This document shows, one piece after another, positions 40,845 through 50,472 of a DNA stretch of 64,000 nt (its first letter is position 1; every line of letters begins with the position of its first letter). Under the pieces are notes generated by a model. The model made no database searches. It was not told the origin of the DNA and was given only the letters and a program-made list of their open reading frames with translations. Source of the DNA: Methanoculleus sp. SDB. Lineage in GTDB: Archaea > Halobacteriota > Methanomicrobia > Methanomicrobiales > Methanomicrobiaceae. The stretch covers positions 1 to 64,000 of the forward strand of contig LKUD01000047.1 in assembly GCA_001412355.1 (NCBI GenBank). The letters run 5' to 3'. Made by a program: the position numbers and the translations under genes.

Positions 40845-41738
40845 ATGGCAGAAAATACGACTCAAGAGCCCTGCACCGGTGACTGCAAGACCTGCGCTTC
40901 TGCAAATGCATGCGACGATCCCCGCAACACCCAGACAGGACTGCCGGAGAAAGTGAGCATGGATGTCAGGCACGTCATTCTTGTCCTGAGCGGCAAGGGT
41001 GGCGTCGGGAAGAGCACGGTCGCGGCCAACCTCGCCATGTCCCTGTCCAACCGGGGGTACAATACCGGGCTGGTCGACCTTGACATTCACGGACCGAGCA
41101 TCCCGATCATGCTCGGGATCGAGGATAAAAAACTCTCGTCCCTCGACGGAAAGCATATCGATCCCGTGCGAATCACCGGCACGCTGGGTGTCGTATCCAT
41201 GGCATTCCTGCTTCCGGATCGAAGCACACCTGTTATCTGGCGCGGACCGATGAAAATGACAGCAATCCGGCAGTTTCTCGAGGACGTTGCATGGGGTTCT
41301 CTCGATTATCTTGTCGTCGACCTCCCGCCCGGCACGGGCGATGAAGTGCTGTCTGTCGCCCAGCTTGCACCGAATATTGCCGGTGCTGTGATTGTGACCA
41401 CACCGCAGGATGTGGCAATCCTCGACTCCGGGAAGGCTGTCCGGTTTATCGAAAAGATTGGCCTCCGGGTTCTTGGCGTCATCGAGAACATGAGCGGCAT
41501 GATCTGTCCCCATTGTGGGGAAGAGATTGACCTCTTTGGCATGGGCGGGGGGAAAAAGGCTGCGGAGGAACTTGGCGTTCCCTATCTCGGCAGAATTCCC
41601 ATGGATCCCGAAATGCGAAAAGCGGGTGATGAAGGCCGTCCCTTTATCATCCGCCGCCAGGGCATGGACGAATCGAATCCCACATGGGCGCATGTGGACG
41701 AAGTGTTAAATACCCTTCTCAAGCAGATACAGGACTGA
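40845..41738 (+). CDS. Mrp/NBP35-type ATP-binding Fe-S carrier
   Basis: A 297-residue P-loop NTPase of the Mrp/ApbC/NBP35 group, which binds and passes on Fe-S clusters in the cytosol. The deviant Walker A is LSGKGGVGKSTVAANLA, the DLPPGTGDE segment is Walker B, and CPHCGE is the CxxC dimer-cluster motif. The N-terminus has CTGDCKTCASANAC, a CxxxCxxCx5C arrangement like the second half of the NBP35 N-terminal cluster. It starts with AGGAGAA before ATG. A small unrecognised gene follows directly. Confidence 0.9.
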   Translation: MAENTTQEPCTGDCKTCASANACDDPRNTQTGLPEKVSMDVRHVILVLSGKGGVGKSTVAANLAMSLSNRGYNTGLVDLDIHGPSIPIMLGIEDKKLSSLDGKHIDPVRITGTLGVVSMAFLLPDRSTPVIWRGPMKMTAIRQFLEDVAWGSLDYLVVDLPPGTGDEVLSVAQLAPNIAGAVIVTTPQDVAILDSGKAVRFIEKIGLRVLGVIENMSGMICPHCGEEIDLFGMGGGKKAAEELGVPYLGRIPMDPEMRKAGDEGRPFIIRRQGMDESNPTWAHVDEVLNTLLKQIQD

Positions 41739-41739
41739 T

Positions 41740-42048
41740 ATGGAGTATATGGACATTCTCAGAGGCAACGGGGAGCCAATGAGCATTTACGCTGATATTG
41801 TGCGTTGCATTGAGAATTTCCAGGCATTTCCCTTTTTTATCGAGCCCGTCTATCGCGAGGCGCTCAGTCTTGGCGATGATGGCCCCGACCGCCTCCGGTT
41901 TGCCCTCGTGCGCCTGCAGGTGTATGCGGATATCCACCGGTACGAGGACATGGAGCAGACCCAGAAGATTAAATATGTCGGGCAGATTCTTGAAAAGATC
42001 ATTTTTGGCGGGCTGATGCTCGAACCGCAGCTCGAAAACGGCGAGTGA
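41740..42048 (+). CDS. small conserved-looking hypothetical protein
   Basis: A 102-residue protein that I do not recognise. It is predicted to be helical, with IYADIVRCIENFQAFPFFIEP, VYREALSLGDDGPDRLRFAL, and VRLQVYADIHRYEDMEQTQK followed by YVGQILEKIIFGGLM. The start lies one base after the Mrp stop (ATG 41740), though ATG 41779, which follows GGGGAG, is also good and would give 89 residues. Coupling with Mrp suggests a role near Fe-S handling; this is inference. Confidence 0.6.
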   Translation: MEYMDILRGNGEPMSIYADIVRCIENFQAFPFFIEPVYREALSLGDDGPDRLRFALVRLQVYADIHRYEDMEQTQKIKYVGQILEKIIFGGLMLEPQLENGE

Positions 42049-42077
42049 ATCGAAACAGCCGTCCGCGCATATCTACC

Positions 42078-42163
42078 CGGTCCTCCCGGACCGAAGGCCA
42101 TGTCTTTTCGGAGATGTACCGGTATATTGGTCCCTTAAAACCGGGGAAACGGCCTGATGGCCG
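42078..42163 (+). terminator. two short hairpins after the mrp pair
   Basis: CGGTCC/GGACCG at 42078-42093 with a 4-base loop, and CGGCC/GGCCG at 42150-42163 with a 4-base loop. They sit downstream of the small gene and upstream of the next promoter. Confidence 0.4.
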
Positions 42164-42177
42164 CTGATTTCAATAAA

Positions 42178-42215
42178 CTTTTTATACGGATAGAAGGAAA
42201 GGGCTTATAAGTCTT
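42178..42215 (+). promoter_or_regulatory. tandem TATA-like elements before the second gltB-like gene
   Basis: TTTTTATA (42179-42186) and CTTATAAG (42204-42211) precede a leader of roughly 80-110 bases to the ATG at 42319. GAGGAGAG precedes the ATG. Confidence 0.5.
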
Positions 42216-42318
42216 TATTTTAATACGAAATACTATGGTCCGGATGGTCACTCGTTCGACCTGCAAACATTTTTCCTGATTGTCAGGTACTATTCAACCT
42301 GAAAAGAGGAGAGATTCA

Positions 42319-43908
42319 ATGAATCTTAGACAGCCAAATGCAAATGAAGCGATAGGGACATCAAACCGTTCCCGGAATGTCGCCCCTGTCTCGGGTATCT
42401 GTACCCGGTGTGTCGATGGGTGCAAGGGTAGCTGCGAAATCTGGTTATCGTCGTTCCGTGGCCGTGAAGTGCTGTACCCCGGTCCGTTCGGAGAAATTAC
42501 CGCCGGTGCCGACAAGAACTATCCGGTCGACTATTCTCACATCAATATTCAGGGGTACGCCGTGGGTGCACGCGGCCTTCCCGATGGCGTTGAGATTGGC
42601 CCCGATACGGCAGTCTTTGACGATGTCAATACCGAGACGTCGTATGGATGGGATCTGAAAGTGCCGATGCGTCTTCCGATCTTTACCGGAGCACTCGGCT
42701 CGACCGAAATTGCACGAAAGAACTGGGAAGAGTTCGCCATCGGCGCCGCCATCTCCGGCATCACGCTCGTATGCGGAGAGAACGTCTGCGGCATCGACCC
42801 CGGCCTCAAGTTCGACCACAATCACAAGGTTGCCGAATCGCCCGAGATGGACCGCCGTATCGAAACATATCGCCGCTTCCACGAAGGATACGGTGAAATT
42901 CTCGTGCAGATGAATGTGGAGGACACCCGGCTTGGAACCGCGGAATACGTCTCCCACAAGCACAACCTCCAGACAATCGAACTGAAGTGGGGCCAGGGTG
43001 CGAAGTGTATCGGAGGCGAGATCAAGGTAAATTCACTCTCGCGTGCAACCGAACTCAAGAACCGCGGTTATATCGTTCTTCCGGATCCCACACGCCCCGA
43101 CATCCAGAAAGCCTTTGAAGACGGTGCGATTAAGGAGTTCGAGAGGCACTCCCGGCTGGGCTTTATTACGAAGGAAGGATTCCTCGAGGAGGTCGACCGC
43201 CTGCGTGATATCGGTTTCAAGCGCGTGACGCTGAAGACCGGCGCCTATTCCATGAAAGAACTTGCCATGGCGCTTCGCTACAGCTCGGAGGCAAAAATTG
43301 ATCTGCTGACGATCGACGGCGCACCGGGCGGCACCGGCATGAGCCCGTGGCCGATGATGAACGAGTGGGGTATCCCGACGTTCTATATCCAGGCGCTCAC
43401 GTACCAGTTTTGCGAGATCCTGAAACAGAAGGGCATGCGTGTCCCGGACATCGCCATCGCCGGCGGGTTCGCCGACGAAGCAAATGTCTTCAAGGCACTC
43501 GCGATGGGCGCACCGTACGTTAAAGCGGTCTGCATGGGTCGCGGACTGATGATCCCCGGCATGGTCGGCAAGAACATCGGGAAATGGCTCGAAGCGGGCG
43601 AGCTCCCGAAAACGGTCTCGAAGTACGGCTCGACGGTGGAGGAGATCTTCGTCTCCTACGAAGAGGTGAAGGAGAAATACGGCGAGAGAATGAAGGAAAT
43701 TCCGCTCGGCGCCATCGGCCTGTACACCTATTCGCAGCGGTTCAAGACCGGCCTTCAGCAGATCATGGCGGGCAGCCGGAACTGGAGCCTCAAGTCCGTT
43801 TCACGCGGCGACGTGATGGCACTGACGGAGGAGGCTTCGGAGATATCGGGCATCCCCTACGTGATGAATGCATACCGGGACGAAGCGCTCGAAATTCTCG
43901 ACGGGTGA
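42319..43908 (+). CDS. FMN-binding glutamate-synthase-like protein with N-terminal Cys motif
   Basis: A 529-residue stand-alone synthase-domain protein. The N-terminus holds GICTRCVDGCKGSCE, a tight four-Cys set, likely a metal or Fe-S site. Further on come TLVCGENVCGIDPGL, AEYVSHKHNLQTIELKWGQGAKCIGGEIKV, LLTIDGAPGGTGMSPWPMM and IAIAGGFADEANVFKALAMGAPYVKAVCMGRGLMIPG, the FMN-binding core. It lacks amidotransferase, GXGXG and the ferredoxin modules of the true synthase at 54-57 kb. Its substrate is unknown and it may oxidise or aminate another compound. GAGGAGAG stands before ATG 42319, behind a leader of about 80-110 bases. Confidence 0.85.
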   Translation: MNLRQPNANEAIGTSNRSRNVAPVSGICTRCVDGCKGSCEIWLSSFRGREVLYPGPFGEITAGADKNYPVDYSHINIQGYAVGARGLPDGVEIGPDTAVFDDVNTETSYGWDLKVPMRLPIFTGALGSTEIARKNWEEFAIGAAISGITLVCGENVCGIDPGLKFDHNHKVAESPEMDRRIETYRRFHEGYGEILVQMNVEDTRLGTAEYVSHKHNLQTIELKWGQGAKCIGGEIKVNSLSRATELKNRGYIVLPDPTRPDIQKAFEDGAIKEFERHSRLGFITKEGFLEEVDRLRDIGFKRVTLKTGAYSMKELAMALRYSSEAKIDLLTIDGAPGGTGMSPWPMMNEWGIPTFYIQALTYQFCEILKQKGMRVPDIAIAGGFADEANVFKALAMGAPYVKAVCMGRGLMIPGMVGKNIGKWLEAGELPKTVSKYGSTVEEIFVSYEEVKEKYGERMKEIPLGAIGLYTYSQRFKTGLQQIMAGSRNWSLKSVSRGDVMALTEEASEISGIPYVMNAYRDEALEILDG

Positions 43909-43974
43909 CCGCACCCACCTTTCAAACATCCTTTTTTCTCCCGATCCGCCCTACCGTATTCAGGAAAGAGCGGC

Positions 43975-45660
43975 ATGTTTCTACCGACCAGCAGCGCGGA
44001 GATGGCCCGCCGGGGCTGGGACCGGTGCGATGTGATCATCGTTACCCCTGACGCGTATGTGGATCACCCGTCGTTTGCAATGGCGATCCTCGGGCGGTTC
44101 CTTGAGGCGGACGGCTACCGGGTAGGAATTCTCGCCCAGCCCCGCTGGCGCGACCCGGGGAGCTTCCTCGAGCTCGGCATTCCCCGTCTTGCGTTTGCCG
44201 TTTCGGGCGGCAATATGGACTCGCTGGTGCTGAATTACACGGCAAATAAAAAACCGCGGCGGGAAGATCTCTTCTCTGAAAATGGCGATCCGTTCTTCTC
44301 GAAACCGGGTGACGGAAAAAAATATCGGATTCGACCGGACCGGACGATAACGGTCTACTGCAGCCAGATCCGCTCGGTATGCCGGGAGGTGCCCCTTATC
44401 ATCGGAGGCATCGAGGCATCTCTCCGGCGCATCGCTCATTATGATTACTGGAGCGACTCGGTCAGGCGCAGCATTCTCTTCGATGCAAAGGCGGACCTGC
44501 TCGTATACGGCCCCGGGGAATATGCGCTCCGTGATGCGGTGCGGGCACTGGAGGCCGGAGACGCTCTCCGGGAATGCGTCATTGCCGGCACCGCCGGTGT
44601 CCGGAAGGAAGCGGACGTGCCTGGCGATCCAATCCTTCTTCCCTCCTATTCTGCTGTTTCATCCGATACGGCAGCATTTGCCCGTGCATTCTGCTCATTT
44701 TACCGGAATTATGACCGGCGGCTGCTGGCACAGCAGCAGGACAGCCGTTTTCTCGTGCAGTTCCCGCGCCGACGCCTGACTACCGCCGAACTCGACGCCG
44801 TCTACGATCTACCGTTTATGCGGCGCCCCCATCCCCGGTATGAACACGAGATCCCGGCATATACCATGATACGTGATTCGATTACGGCACACCGGGGCTG
44901 TTTCGGGGGCTGCGCCTTCTGTGCCATTGCCGCGCACCAGGGGGCTGAAATCGTCTCCCGCAGCCCTGCATCGGTGCTCCGCGAAGCGGCGGCGATTGCG
45001 GCAATGAAGGATTTTTCCGGCACCATTTCGGATGTGGGCGGCCCCTCGGCAAACATGTATGCATCCCGGTGCCGAATCGGGGGCTGCGACCGCCCGGACT
45101 GTCTTCAGCGCGGCGACGCCTGCGAGAACCTGGTGTCCGGAACGGCTGAATACGGCTCTCTCCTCGGCGCGGTCGGCAATGTGGCAGGTGTCCGGCACGT
45201 ACTGGTCTCTTCAGGAGTCCGGTTTGATCCGGTGCTCCTTGACGATGCGCTGCTTCTCCGCCTGCTCCGGCACCACATACCCGGGCAGTTGAAGGTTGCG
45301 CCCGAATCAGGATCCGATTCGGTGCTCGCTGCCATGAACAAGCCGGGAACCGGTGTTTTCTGTGCTTTTAAGGAACGGTTTGATCGTCTTGCGCGCCGGG
45401 AAGGAATCAGGAAATATCTCATTCCCTATATCATCGTGGGCCATCCCGGGGAAGGGGAGGCTGAGGCGAAGGAAACGGTCCGGTTTCTCCGTGATTGCGG
45501 CCTTGCGGGGAGCCAGTTCCAGATCTTTACCCCCTCGCCGCTGACCCGTGCGACGGCATGCTGGTATCTCGGTCATGATCCCTGTACCGGGATACCCCTG
45601 CCTGTCGAGAAAAGAATCCCTGTGCTTGAGGAGAGGAAAAAACACCTCATCCGGCGCTGA
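43975..45660 (+). CDS. YgiQ-family radical SAM protein
   Basis: A 561-residue YgiQ-like protein. The radical SAM motif is HRGCFGGCAFCAIAAHQG (CxxxCxxC). An N-terminal cobalamin-like fold region (VIIVTPDAYVDHPSFAMAILGRFLEADGYRVGIL) precedes the cluster, and a family segment CRIGGCDRPDCLQRGDACENLV follows it. Known family members have no firm reaction. The ATG at 43975 is 66 bases after the preceding stop and 11 bases before the convergent HAD gene's stop at its other end. Confidence 0.85.
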   Translation: MFLPTSSAEMARRGWDRCDVIIVTPDAYVDHPSFAMAILGRFLEADGYRVGILAQPRWRDPGSFLELGIPRLAFAVSGGNMDSLVLNYTANKKPRREDLFSENGDPFFSKPGDGKKYRIRPDRTITVYCSQIRSVCREVPLIIGGIEASLRRIAHYDYWSDSVRRSILFDAKADLLVYGPGEYALRDAVRALEAGDALRECVIAGTAGVRKEADVPGDPILLPSYSAVSSDTAAFARAFCSFYRNYDRRLLAQQQDSRFLVQFPRRRLTTAELDAVYDLPFMRRPHPRYEHEIPAYTMIRDSITAHRGCFGGCAFCAIAAHQGAEIVSRSPASVLREAAAIAAMKDFSGTISDVGGPSANMYASRCRIGGCDRPDCLQRGDACENLVSGTAEYGSLLGAVGNVAGVRHVLVSSGVRFDPVLLDDALLLRLLRHHIPGQLKVAPESGSDSVLAAMNKPGTGVFCAFKERFDRLARREGIRKYLIPYIIVGHPGEGEAEAKETVRFLRDCGLAGSQFQIFTPSPLTRATACWYLGHDPCTGIPLPVEKRIPVLEERKKHLIRR

Positions 45661-45671
45661 TTTCGGGTGCT

Positions 45672-46442
45672 TCAGAGGAAATCCGGAAGAATGGCAATCG
45701 ATTCGATGATCCGGTCCGGGGCGGGCACTGCAGTTGCGGCCTGCTCTTCTCTGAATTTGCCGGTGCGGACCAGAAATCCTCGCATTCCCGCACGATGTGC
45801 GCCCCCGATGTCGGTCACGACATCGTCGCCGACCATCAGGGTCTCCTCCGGTGCAGTTCCGAGTGCGTCCAGCGCGCGGGCGAAAAATGCCGGCGATGGT
45901 TTTCCTACCAGTTCGGCCTCGTTCCCTGCGGCAAACTCAATGGCACGGACAAACGGGCCGGCCGAGAGGGAGAGCCCGTCGGAATCCATCCAGTACCGGT
46001 CCTTTTCGAGTGCGATAAAGGCTGCGCCGTCCAGCACAGCACGGAATGCCCTGTTCATGGATGCGTAGGTAAAGGCATCCCCGGCATCACCGATCACCAC
46101 CGCATCGGGATTGTCGTCAGTGTCGATGATTCCCTCCGCCTTAAAATCACGGGCTGCATCCCCTGTTGTGAGCAGGAGACACCGTTTCTGACCTCTTTCG
46201 GCAAGAAGAGACGCTGCTGCGGCAGCGGGGGTGACGATATGGCTTTCCGGTACGAAAAGCCCCATATCACGAAGCGTGGCGGCGATTGCGGCGCGGCATT
46301 TCCGAGTTGTGTTGGAGAGGCACCGGAACGGGATTTTCCGTGCATGCAGGGTATCGAGTGTGCGGGAAGATCCGGGTACGGGTTTTCCGCCGACCTGCAG
46401 CACACCATCGATATCGAGGAGTAGTCCGCGAATGGGCGTCAT
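45672..46442 (-). CDS. HAD-IIA family phosphatase
   Basis: A 256-residue HAD hydrolase, subfamily IIA. Motif I is LLLDIDGVLQVGGK (nucleophile and acid Asp), the SNTTR motif II follows, the Lys and motif III are GKPSPAFF, and motif IV is MVGDDVVTDIGGAHRAGM. The order and length match the TIGR01458/LHPP-like group, which dephosphorylates small phosphate esters; the substrate here is unknown. It starts at ATG 46442, 27 bases after the HEAT gene on the same strand. Confidence 0.9.
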   Translation of the reverse strand: MTPIRGLLLDIDGVLQVGGKPVPGSSRTLDTLHARKIPFRCLSNTTRKCRAAIAATLRDMGLFVPESHIVTPAAAAASLLAERGQKRCLLLTTGDAARDFKAEGIIDTDDNPDAVVIGDAGDAFTYASMNRAFRAVLDGAAFIALEKDRYWMDSDGLSLSAGPFVRAIEFAAGNEAELVGKPSPAFFARALDALGTAPEETLMVGDDVVTDIGGAHRAGMRGFLVRTGKFREEQAATAVPAPDRIIESIAILPDFL

Positions 46443-46469
46443 AATTGCTTCCGGGTGTGATATTCGCGG

Positions 46470-47141
46470 TTAAGGCTGATGATGTTTTGTTGCGTGCCGG
46501 AGGTTATCCATTGCGATCTCGCATGCCCGTCTCACGCGCCTGTTTTCGTCGGCGAGTGCCTCCCGGAGCGGTGTGCATGCGTCCGCACACCCGAGAATGC
46601 CCAGTGCATGGGCCGCAGCACTGCGTATTTCCGGTTCAGGGTCTTTCAGAGCCCGGATAAGGGCATCCATACCTTCAATGTCGCCTGTGGCCCCGAGAGC
46701 CTGGGCGGCCCTGACCCGAACCGCCGTATCCGGATCAGACAGCGCCCCTGCCAGTGCGACGACGGCGTCATGCCCGCCTGCCATGCCGAGTCCGGCTGCG
46801 GCCATCGCCCGGATTGACGGGTCATCATCACCGATCGCTGCCGCAAGCGGTGCAACCGGAAGCCGCCTGCCTGCGCGCGTGAGTGCGGACACCGCCTCCC
46901 TGATAAACCAGCGGTGCTCGTACAACGAACGCTCGAGAGCAACGCCTGCTGCCGGATGCGGATGTCCTCCGAGTCCGTGAGCGACGGCTTCACGGATATA
47001 CCATTTTTGATGGCGTATACGAGCAATTAATTTCAGTATCTCTTCGGGATGCCGGATTCTTCCGATCCGTGCAACCGCCTCACTGCGGATGCGCCAGTTC
47101 TCATCGTTCAGATCACGGAGAATTTCATCACATGTGTTCAT
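46470..47141 (-). CDS. HEAT-repeat (PBS-lyase type) protein
   Basis: A 223-residue helical repeat protein with about six HEAT units, for example WRIRSEAVARIGRIRHPEEILKL, WYIREAVAHGLGGHPHPAAG, WFIREAVSALTRAGRRLPVAPL and VRVRAAQALGATGDIEGMDALI. It has no evident catalytic site. ATG 47141 is preceded by GGGAGGATACC. It lies just downstream of the amtB-glnK block on the same strand, after a hairpin terminator, so is probably separate. Confidence 0.85.
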   Translation of the reverse strand: MNTCDEILRDLNDENWRIRSEAVARIGRIRHPEEILKLIARIRHQKWYIREAVAHGLGGHPHPAAGVALERSLYEHRWFIREAVSALTRAGRRLPVAPLAAAIGDDDPSIRAMAAAGLGMAGGHDAVVALAGALSDPDTAVRVRAAQALGATGDIEGMDALIRALKDPEPEIRSAAAHALGILGCADACTPLREALADENRRVRRACEIAMDNLRHATKHHQP

Positions 47142-47198
47142 ATCGGTATCCTCCCTGCCGGCATTTTCCCAATCCCCCAACATCGACGGGTCCACCAG

Positions 47199-47261
47199 CC
47201 CCGCCCTGTGCGGGGGTGAGGAGAGATCCCCGGCAGGCGGACAGCCACATCATCCTGCCGG
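47199..47261 (-). terminator. two hairpins after the amtB-glnK operon
   Basis: CCCCGC/GCGGGG at 47199-47215 (5-base loop) and CCGGCAGG/CCTGCCGG at 47230-47261. On the reverse strand both lie between the glnK1 stop and the HEAT gene's leader. Confidence 0.45.
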
Positions 47262-47274
47262 AAAGTCGTCCCGG

Positions 47275-47607
47275 TTACTCGGACACGAATAGCCCGGTCC
47301 GCACCATGGCGGAGAGTTCAACGGGAATGACAAATATACGCCCGTCCCCGTATCTGCCTGTTCGTGCCGCCGCTCTGATGGTTCCGATTGCCTTCGGAAC
47401 ATCGTCATCACGGATGACCATCTCGATCTTTATCTTCGGGATCAGGTCGACTTCCATCATTTTACCGCGGTACTGCAGCTGGATGCCCTTCTGTGCACCC
47501 CTGCCCCGTACATCTGACACTGTCAGGGGGAAAAACCCGTTCTCTGCAAGGGCTGTTTTTACGTCATCGAGTTTTTCCGGGCGGAAAATCGCTTCAATTT
47601 TTTTCAT
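47275..47607 (-). CDS. glnK: nitrogen regulatory PII protein GlnK (copy 1)
   Basis: A 110-residue PII signal protein that senses ATP/ADP and 2-oxoglutarate and plugs the ammonium channel. It starts MKKIEAIFRPEKLDDVKTAL and ends with GDGRIFVIPVELSAMVRTGLFVSE. The T-loop is RGRGAQKGIQLQYRGKMMEVDLIPK; the position of the bacterial uridylylated Tyr51 holds Met, so control by uridylylation is not expected, as in other archaea. It stands six bases after the upstream amtB stop. It is the pair of the amtB at 47614. Confidence 0.95.
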   Translation of the reverse strand: MKKIEAIFRPEKLDDVKTALAENGFFPLTVSDVRGRGAQKGIQLQYRGKMMEVDLIPKIKIEMVIRDDDVPKAIGTIRAAARTGRYGDGRIFVIPVELSAMVRTGLFVSE

Positions 47608-47613
47608 GGTTCC

Positions 47614-48810
47614 TCACACGTAGATCGATTCACCATGCTGTGAGATATCAAGCCCCACATATTCTTCTTCTTCTGTCACTCTGAGTCCCATTGTCAGGTC
47701 AACAGCCTTCGCAATCATGAATGTGACGGCAAAGGCGTAGGCGACCGCTGCCACCGCACCCACTGCCTGGAGGGCCAACTGGGCTGAGGAACCACCGATA
47801 AGCCCGGTGATCCCGCCGATGCCGGATACTGCAAAGATTCCGAGTGCCACCGTTCCCCACACGCCGCCGACGCCGTGAATTGCCCATGCGTCGAGGCTTT
47901 CATCAAGGCTCCGGTTGAGGCGCCAGAGAAGGGCATAATAACAGAGAAGTCCGGAAACGGCACCGATGATCACCGCACCGATCGGATCGATGAAACCTGC
48001 TGCAGGAGTGATGGCACCCAGCCCGGCTATCGATCCGCTGATCATCCCGATCGAACTTGGCTTGCCGTTTATCCAGGATGCTGCCATCCACGCAAGAGTT
48101 CCGGCTGCAGCAGCAGTATTTGTCACGATAAGCGCATTTACTGCAAGGCCGTTTGCGGCAAGTGCACTCCCTGCATTGAATCCGAACCACCCGAACCAGA
48201 GAAGTGCACCCCCGAGAAGCGTCAGGGGGATGTTATGCGGCTCCATGCTGTACTGCCCGAAACCTGCACGCTTCCCGATAACCAGTGCCAGTGCCAGTGC
48301 ACCCCATCCGGCACTGATATGGACAACGATACCTCCTGCAAAATCAAGGATTCCTGATGCCGCCATCCATCCGCCTCCCCAGACCCAGTGGGCAAGAGGA
48401 TCGTAAACGAGCGTTGTCCAGAGGAGCCCGAAGATGATGAATGAGCTGAGTTTGATCCGTTCCGCAACCGCGGACGTGATAATTGCAAGGGTCACGGCTG
48501 CGAACATCATCTGGAATGCCATAAACAGGAGATCCGGGATGCCGGCCCCGGAGAAATCCACACCCCGCAGACCAATATACTCCAGGCTGCCGATAAGGCC
48601 ACCGATATCCGGGCCGAATGCGAGGCTGTATCCAAACAATATCCACTGGACACTCACGATAGCTAAAGCGGCAAATGAGAGTGCGAACATCGAGATGAGA
48701 TTTTTCCGCCGCACAAGGCCGCCGTAGAAAAGTCCTACGCCGGGTGTCATCAGCATGACGAGAGCAGTGCAGATCAGTATAAAGGCGGTATTACCACTGT
48801 CCGGTATCAT
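47614..48810 (-). CDS. amtB: ammonium transporter AmtB (copy 1)
   Basis: A 398-residue membrane channel with eleven helices. Visible signatures are [28 protein letters not shown] at the N-terminus, [26 protein letters not shown] (channel His region) and [21 protein letters not shown] (second His). It moves ammonium/ammonia across the cytoplasmic membrane and is blocked by GlnK. The ATG at 48810 is preceded by AGGAGGTACTCACAATTG... in the leader downstream of a TATA box and a palindromic operator. It leads amtB-glnK copy 1. Confidence 0.95.
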   Translation of the reverse strand: MIPDSGNTAFILICTALVMLMTPGVGLFYGGLVRRKNLISMFALSFAALAIVSVQWILFGYSLAFGPDIGGLIGSLEYIGLRGVDFSGAGIPDLLFMAFQMMFAAVTLAIITSAVAERIKLSSFIIFGLLWTTLVYDPLAHWVWGGGWMAASGILDFAGGIVVHISAGWGALALALVIGKRAGFGQYSMEPHNIPLTLLGGALLWFGWFGFNAGSALAANGLAVNALIVTNTAAAAGTLAWMAASWINGKPSSIGMISGSIAGLGAITPAAGFIDPIGAVIIGAVSGLLCYYALLWRLNRSLDESLDAWAIHGVGGVWGTVALGIFAVSGIGGITGLIGGSSAQLALQAVGAVAAVAYAFAVTFMIAKAVDLTMGLRVTEEEEYVGLDISQHGESIYV

Positions 48811-48828
48811 AGGAGGTACTCACAATTG

Positions 48829-48854
48829 ATAGAAGGAAGTTTTCTTCCTTCTAT
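48829..48854 (-). promoter_or_regulatory. NrpR-type operator in the amtB1 promoter
   Basis: An 11-bp-arm palindrome (48829-48839, 48844-48854) contains GGAA-N6-TTCC exactly (GGAA 48835-48838, TTCC 48845-48848). GGAA-N6-TTCC is the operator described for NrpR in Methanococcus. On the reverse strand it lies just downstream of an AT-rich TATA element near 48853-48865, where a repressor would block transcription. Confidence 0.75.
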
Positions 48855-48869
48855 ATTTATAATTTATGC

Positions 48870-49202
48870 CTAAACCATAATGATCTCGTCGGTCCTCACT
48901 GCGGCGACCATCTCCACATGTGTGATGAATATCTTCCCGTCGCCATTCTTCCCGGTGCGTCCCTCTGCCCTGATGATTTCGATGATGGGAGTTACGTCGG
49001 AGTCGGGAACGACCATGTCGATCCGGACTTTCGGGATGAGATCCACCTCTATCTTTTTTCCCCGGAACTGAAGGCAGATCCCTTTCTGGGCGCCCCGCCC
49101 GCGAACCTCCGTGACGGTCATGGGGAAGAATCCCCTTTTTTCAAGGGCTCTCTTCACCTGTTCCAGCTTTTCCGGCCGGATGATTGCTTCGACTTTTTTC
49201 AT
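48870..49202 (-). CDS. glnK: nitrogen regulatory PII protein GlnK (copy 2)
   Basis: A 110-residue PII protein starting MKKVEAIIRPEKLEQVKRAL. The T-loop is RGRGAQKGICLQFRGKKIEVDLIPK, with Ile where bacterial proteins have the modified Tyr, so uridylylation is not expected. The C-terminus is GDGKIFITHVEMVAAVRTDEIIMV. It follows its amtB at 49213 with ten bases between and GGTG before the ATG. It differs from copy 1 at about a quarter of positions, so the pair arose by an old duplication. Confidence 0.95.
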   Translation of the reverse strand: MKKVEAIIRPEKLEQVKRALEKRGFFPMTVTEVRGRGAQKGICLQFRGKKIEVDLIPKVRIDMVVPDSDVTPIIEIIRAEGRTGKNGDGKIFITHVEMVAAVRTDEIIMV

Positions 49203-49212
49203 GGAATGCACC

Positions 49213-50418
49213 TCATGCACTGATGGATTCGCCGTGCTGGGCGATATCCAGGCCGACATATTCTTCTTCTTCGGTAACACGCAGTCCGATGGTCATATCG
49301 ACCAGTTTGGCGAGGACCAGTGTCACACCGAACGCGTACCCCATAGCGACGAACGCATCGATTGCCTGTATGACGAATTGTCCGGGATTGCCGTAGATAA
49401 GGCCGTCGACACCGCCGATTGCGGCAGTGGCGAAGATACCGGTCGCAAGCGCACCCCAGAGGCCTCCCATGCCGTGGACGGCCCACGCATCAAGGCTTTC
49501 GTCAAGCCCTTTCCGGACGCGGAAGAGCAGTGCCGCGTAACAGAGCAGCCCGGCAACCACGCCGATGACAATTGCCGCCAGGGGATTGACGAATCCTGCG
49601 GCGGGTGTAATTGCCACGAGTCCGGCTAATCCTCCACTGATCATGCCGAGCGAACTCGGTTTGCCGTTGATCCATGATGCACCCATCCAGGCGAGTGCGC
49701 CGGCTGCAGCCGAGATGTTCGTGACGACAAAGGCGCTTGCGGCAAGTCCGTTCGCCGCGAGCGCACTCCCCGCATTGAATCCGAACCAGCCGAACCAGAG
49801 GAGTGCGCCGCCGAGGAGTGTCATCGGGATGTTGTGGGGCTCCATGCTGTACTGTCCGAAACCCACCCGCTTGCCGATGACGAGAGCAAGCGCGAGCGCC
49901 CCGAACCCGGAACTGATGTGAACGACCGTACCGCCTGCAAAGTCAAGAGCTCCGAGTGTTGCCGCCCATCCGCCGCCCCATGCCCAGTGGGCAAGGGGAT
50001 CATAGACGAGCGTCGTCCAGAGCAGCCCGAAGACGATGAACGAACCGAGTTTGATGCGCTCGGCTATACCCGATGTCAGGATGGCCAGAGTGAGCCCGGC
50101 AAAGACGAGCTGGAAGGCCATGAAAAGCAAATCGGGGATTCCTTCACCGTCCATCCCCACGCCGGTGAGGCCAAGGAAATCCAGCCCGCCGATGAAACCG
50201 CCAATGTCGGATCCGAACGCAAGGCTGTATCCGACACATGTCCACTGGATGGTTACCAGCGAAAAAGCGATGAACGCGAGCGCGATCATGGATATCAGGT
50301 TCTTCTTGCGGACCATGCCTCCGTAAAACAACCCGACACCGGGTGTCATGAGCATGACCATTGCGGTGCAAATCAGGATAAATGCGGTATCACCGCTGTC
50401 GATTGGCATTTTTTTCAT
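49213..50418 (-). CDS. amtB: ammonium transporter AmtB (copy 2)
   Basis: A 401-residue ammonium channel, about 75% like copy 1 by eye, with the same [28 protein letters not shown] start and [26 protein letters not shown] channel region. Start at ATG 50418 (or ATG 50409). It forms the second amtB-glnK operon. An exact GGAA-N6-TTCC element sits 55 bases upstream, next to the TATA box. Confidence 0.95.
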   Translation of the reverse strand: MKKMPIDSGDTAFILICTAMVMLMTPGVGLFYGGMVRKKNLISMIALAFIAFSLVTIQWTCVGYSLAFGSDIGGFIGGLDFLGLTGVGMDGEGIPDLLFMAFQLVFAGLTLAILTSGIAERIKLGSFIVFGLLWTTLVYDPLAHWAWGGGWAATLGALDFAGGTVVHISSGFGALALALVIGKRVGFGQYSMEPHNIPMTLLGGALLWFGWFGFNAGSALAANGLAASAFVVTNISAAAGALAWMGASWINGKPSSLGMISGGLAGLVAITPAAGFVNPLAAIVIGVVAGLLCYAALLFRVRKGLDESLDAWAVHGMGGLWGALATGIFATAAIGGVDGLIYGNPGQFVIQAIDAFVAMGYAFGVTLVLAKLVDMTIGLRVTEEEEYVGLDIAQHGESISA

Positions 50419-50472
50419 CCCCTGAGTTGGTAGCTGACCCTGGTGCTAAGAGGGTCTTTAATTTTACAAGAA

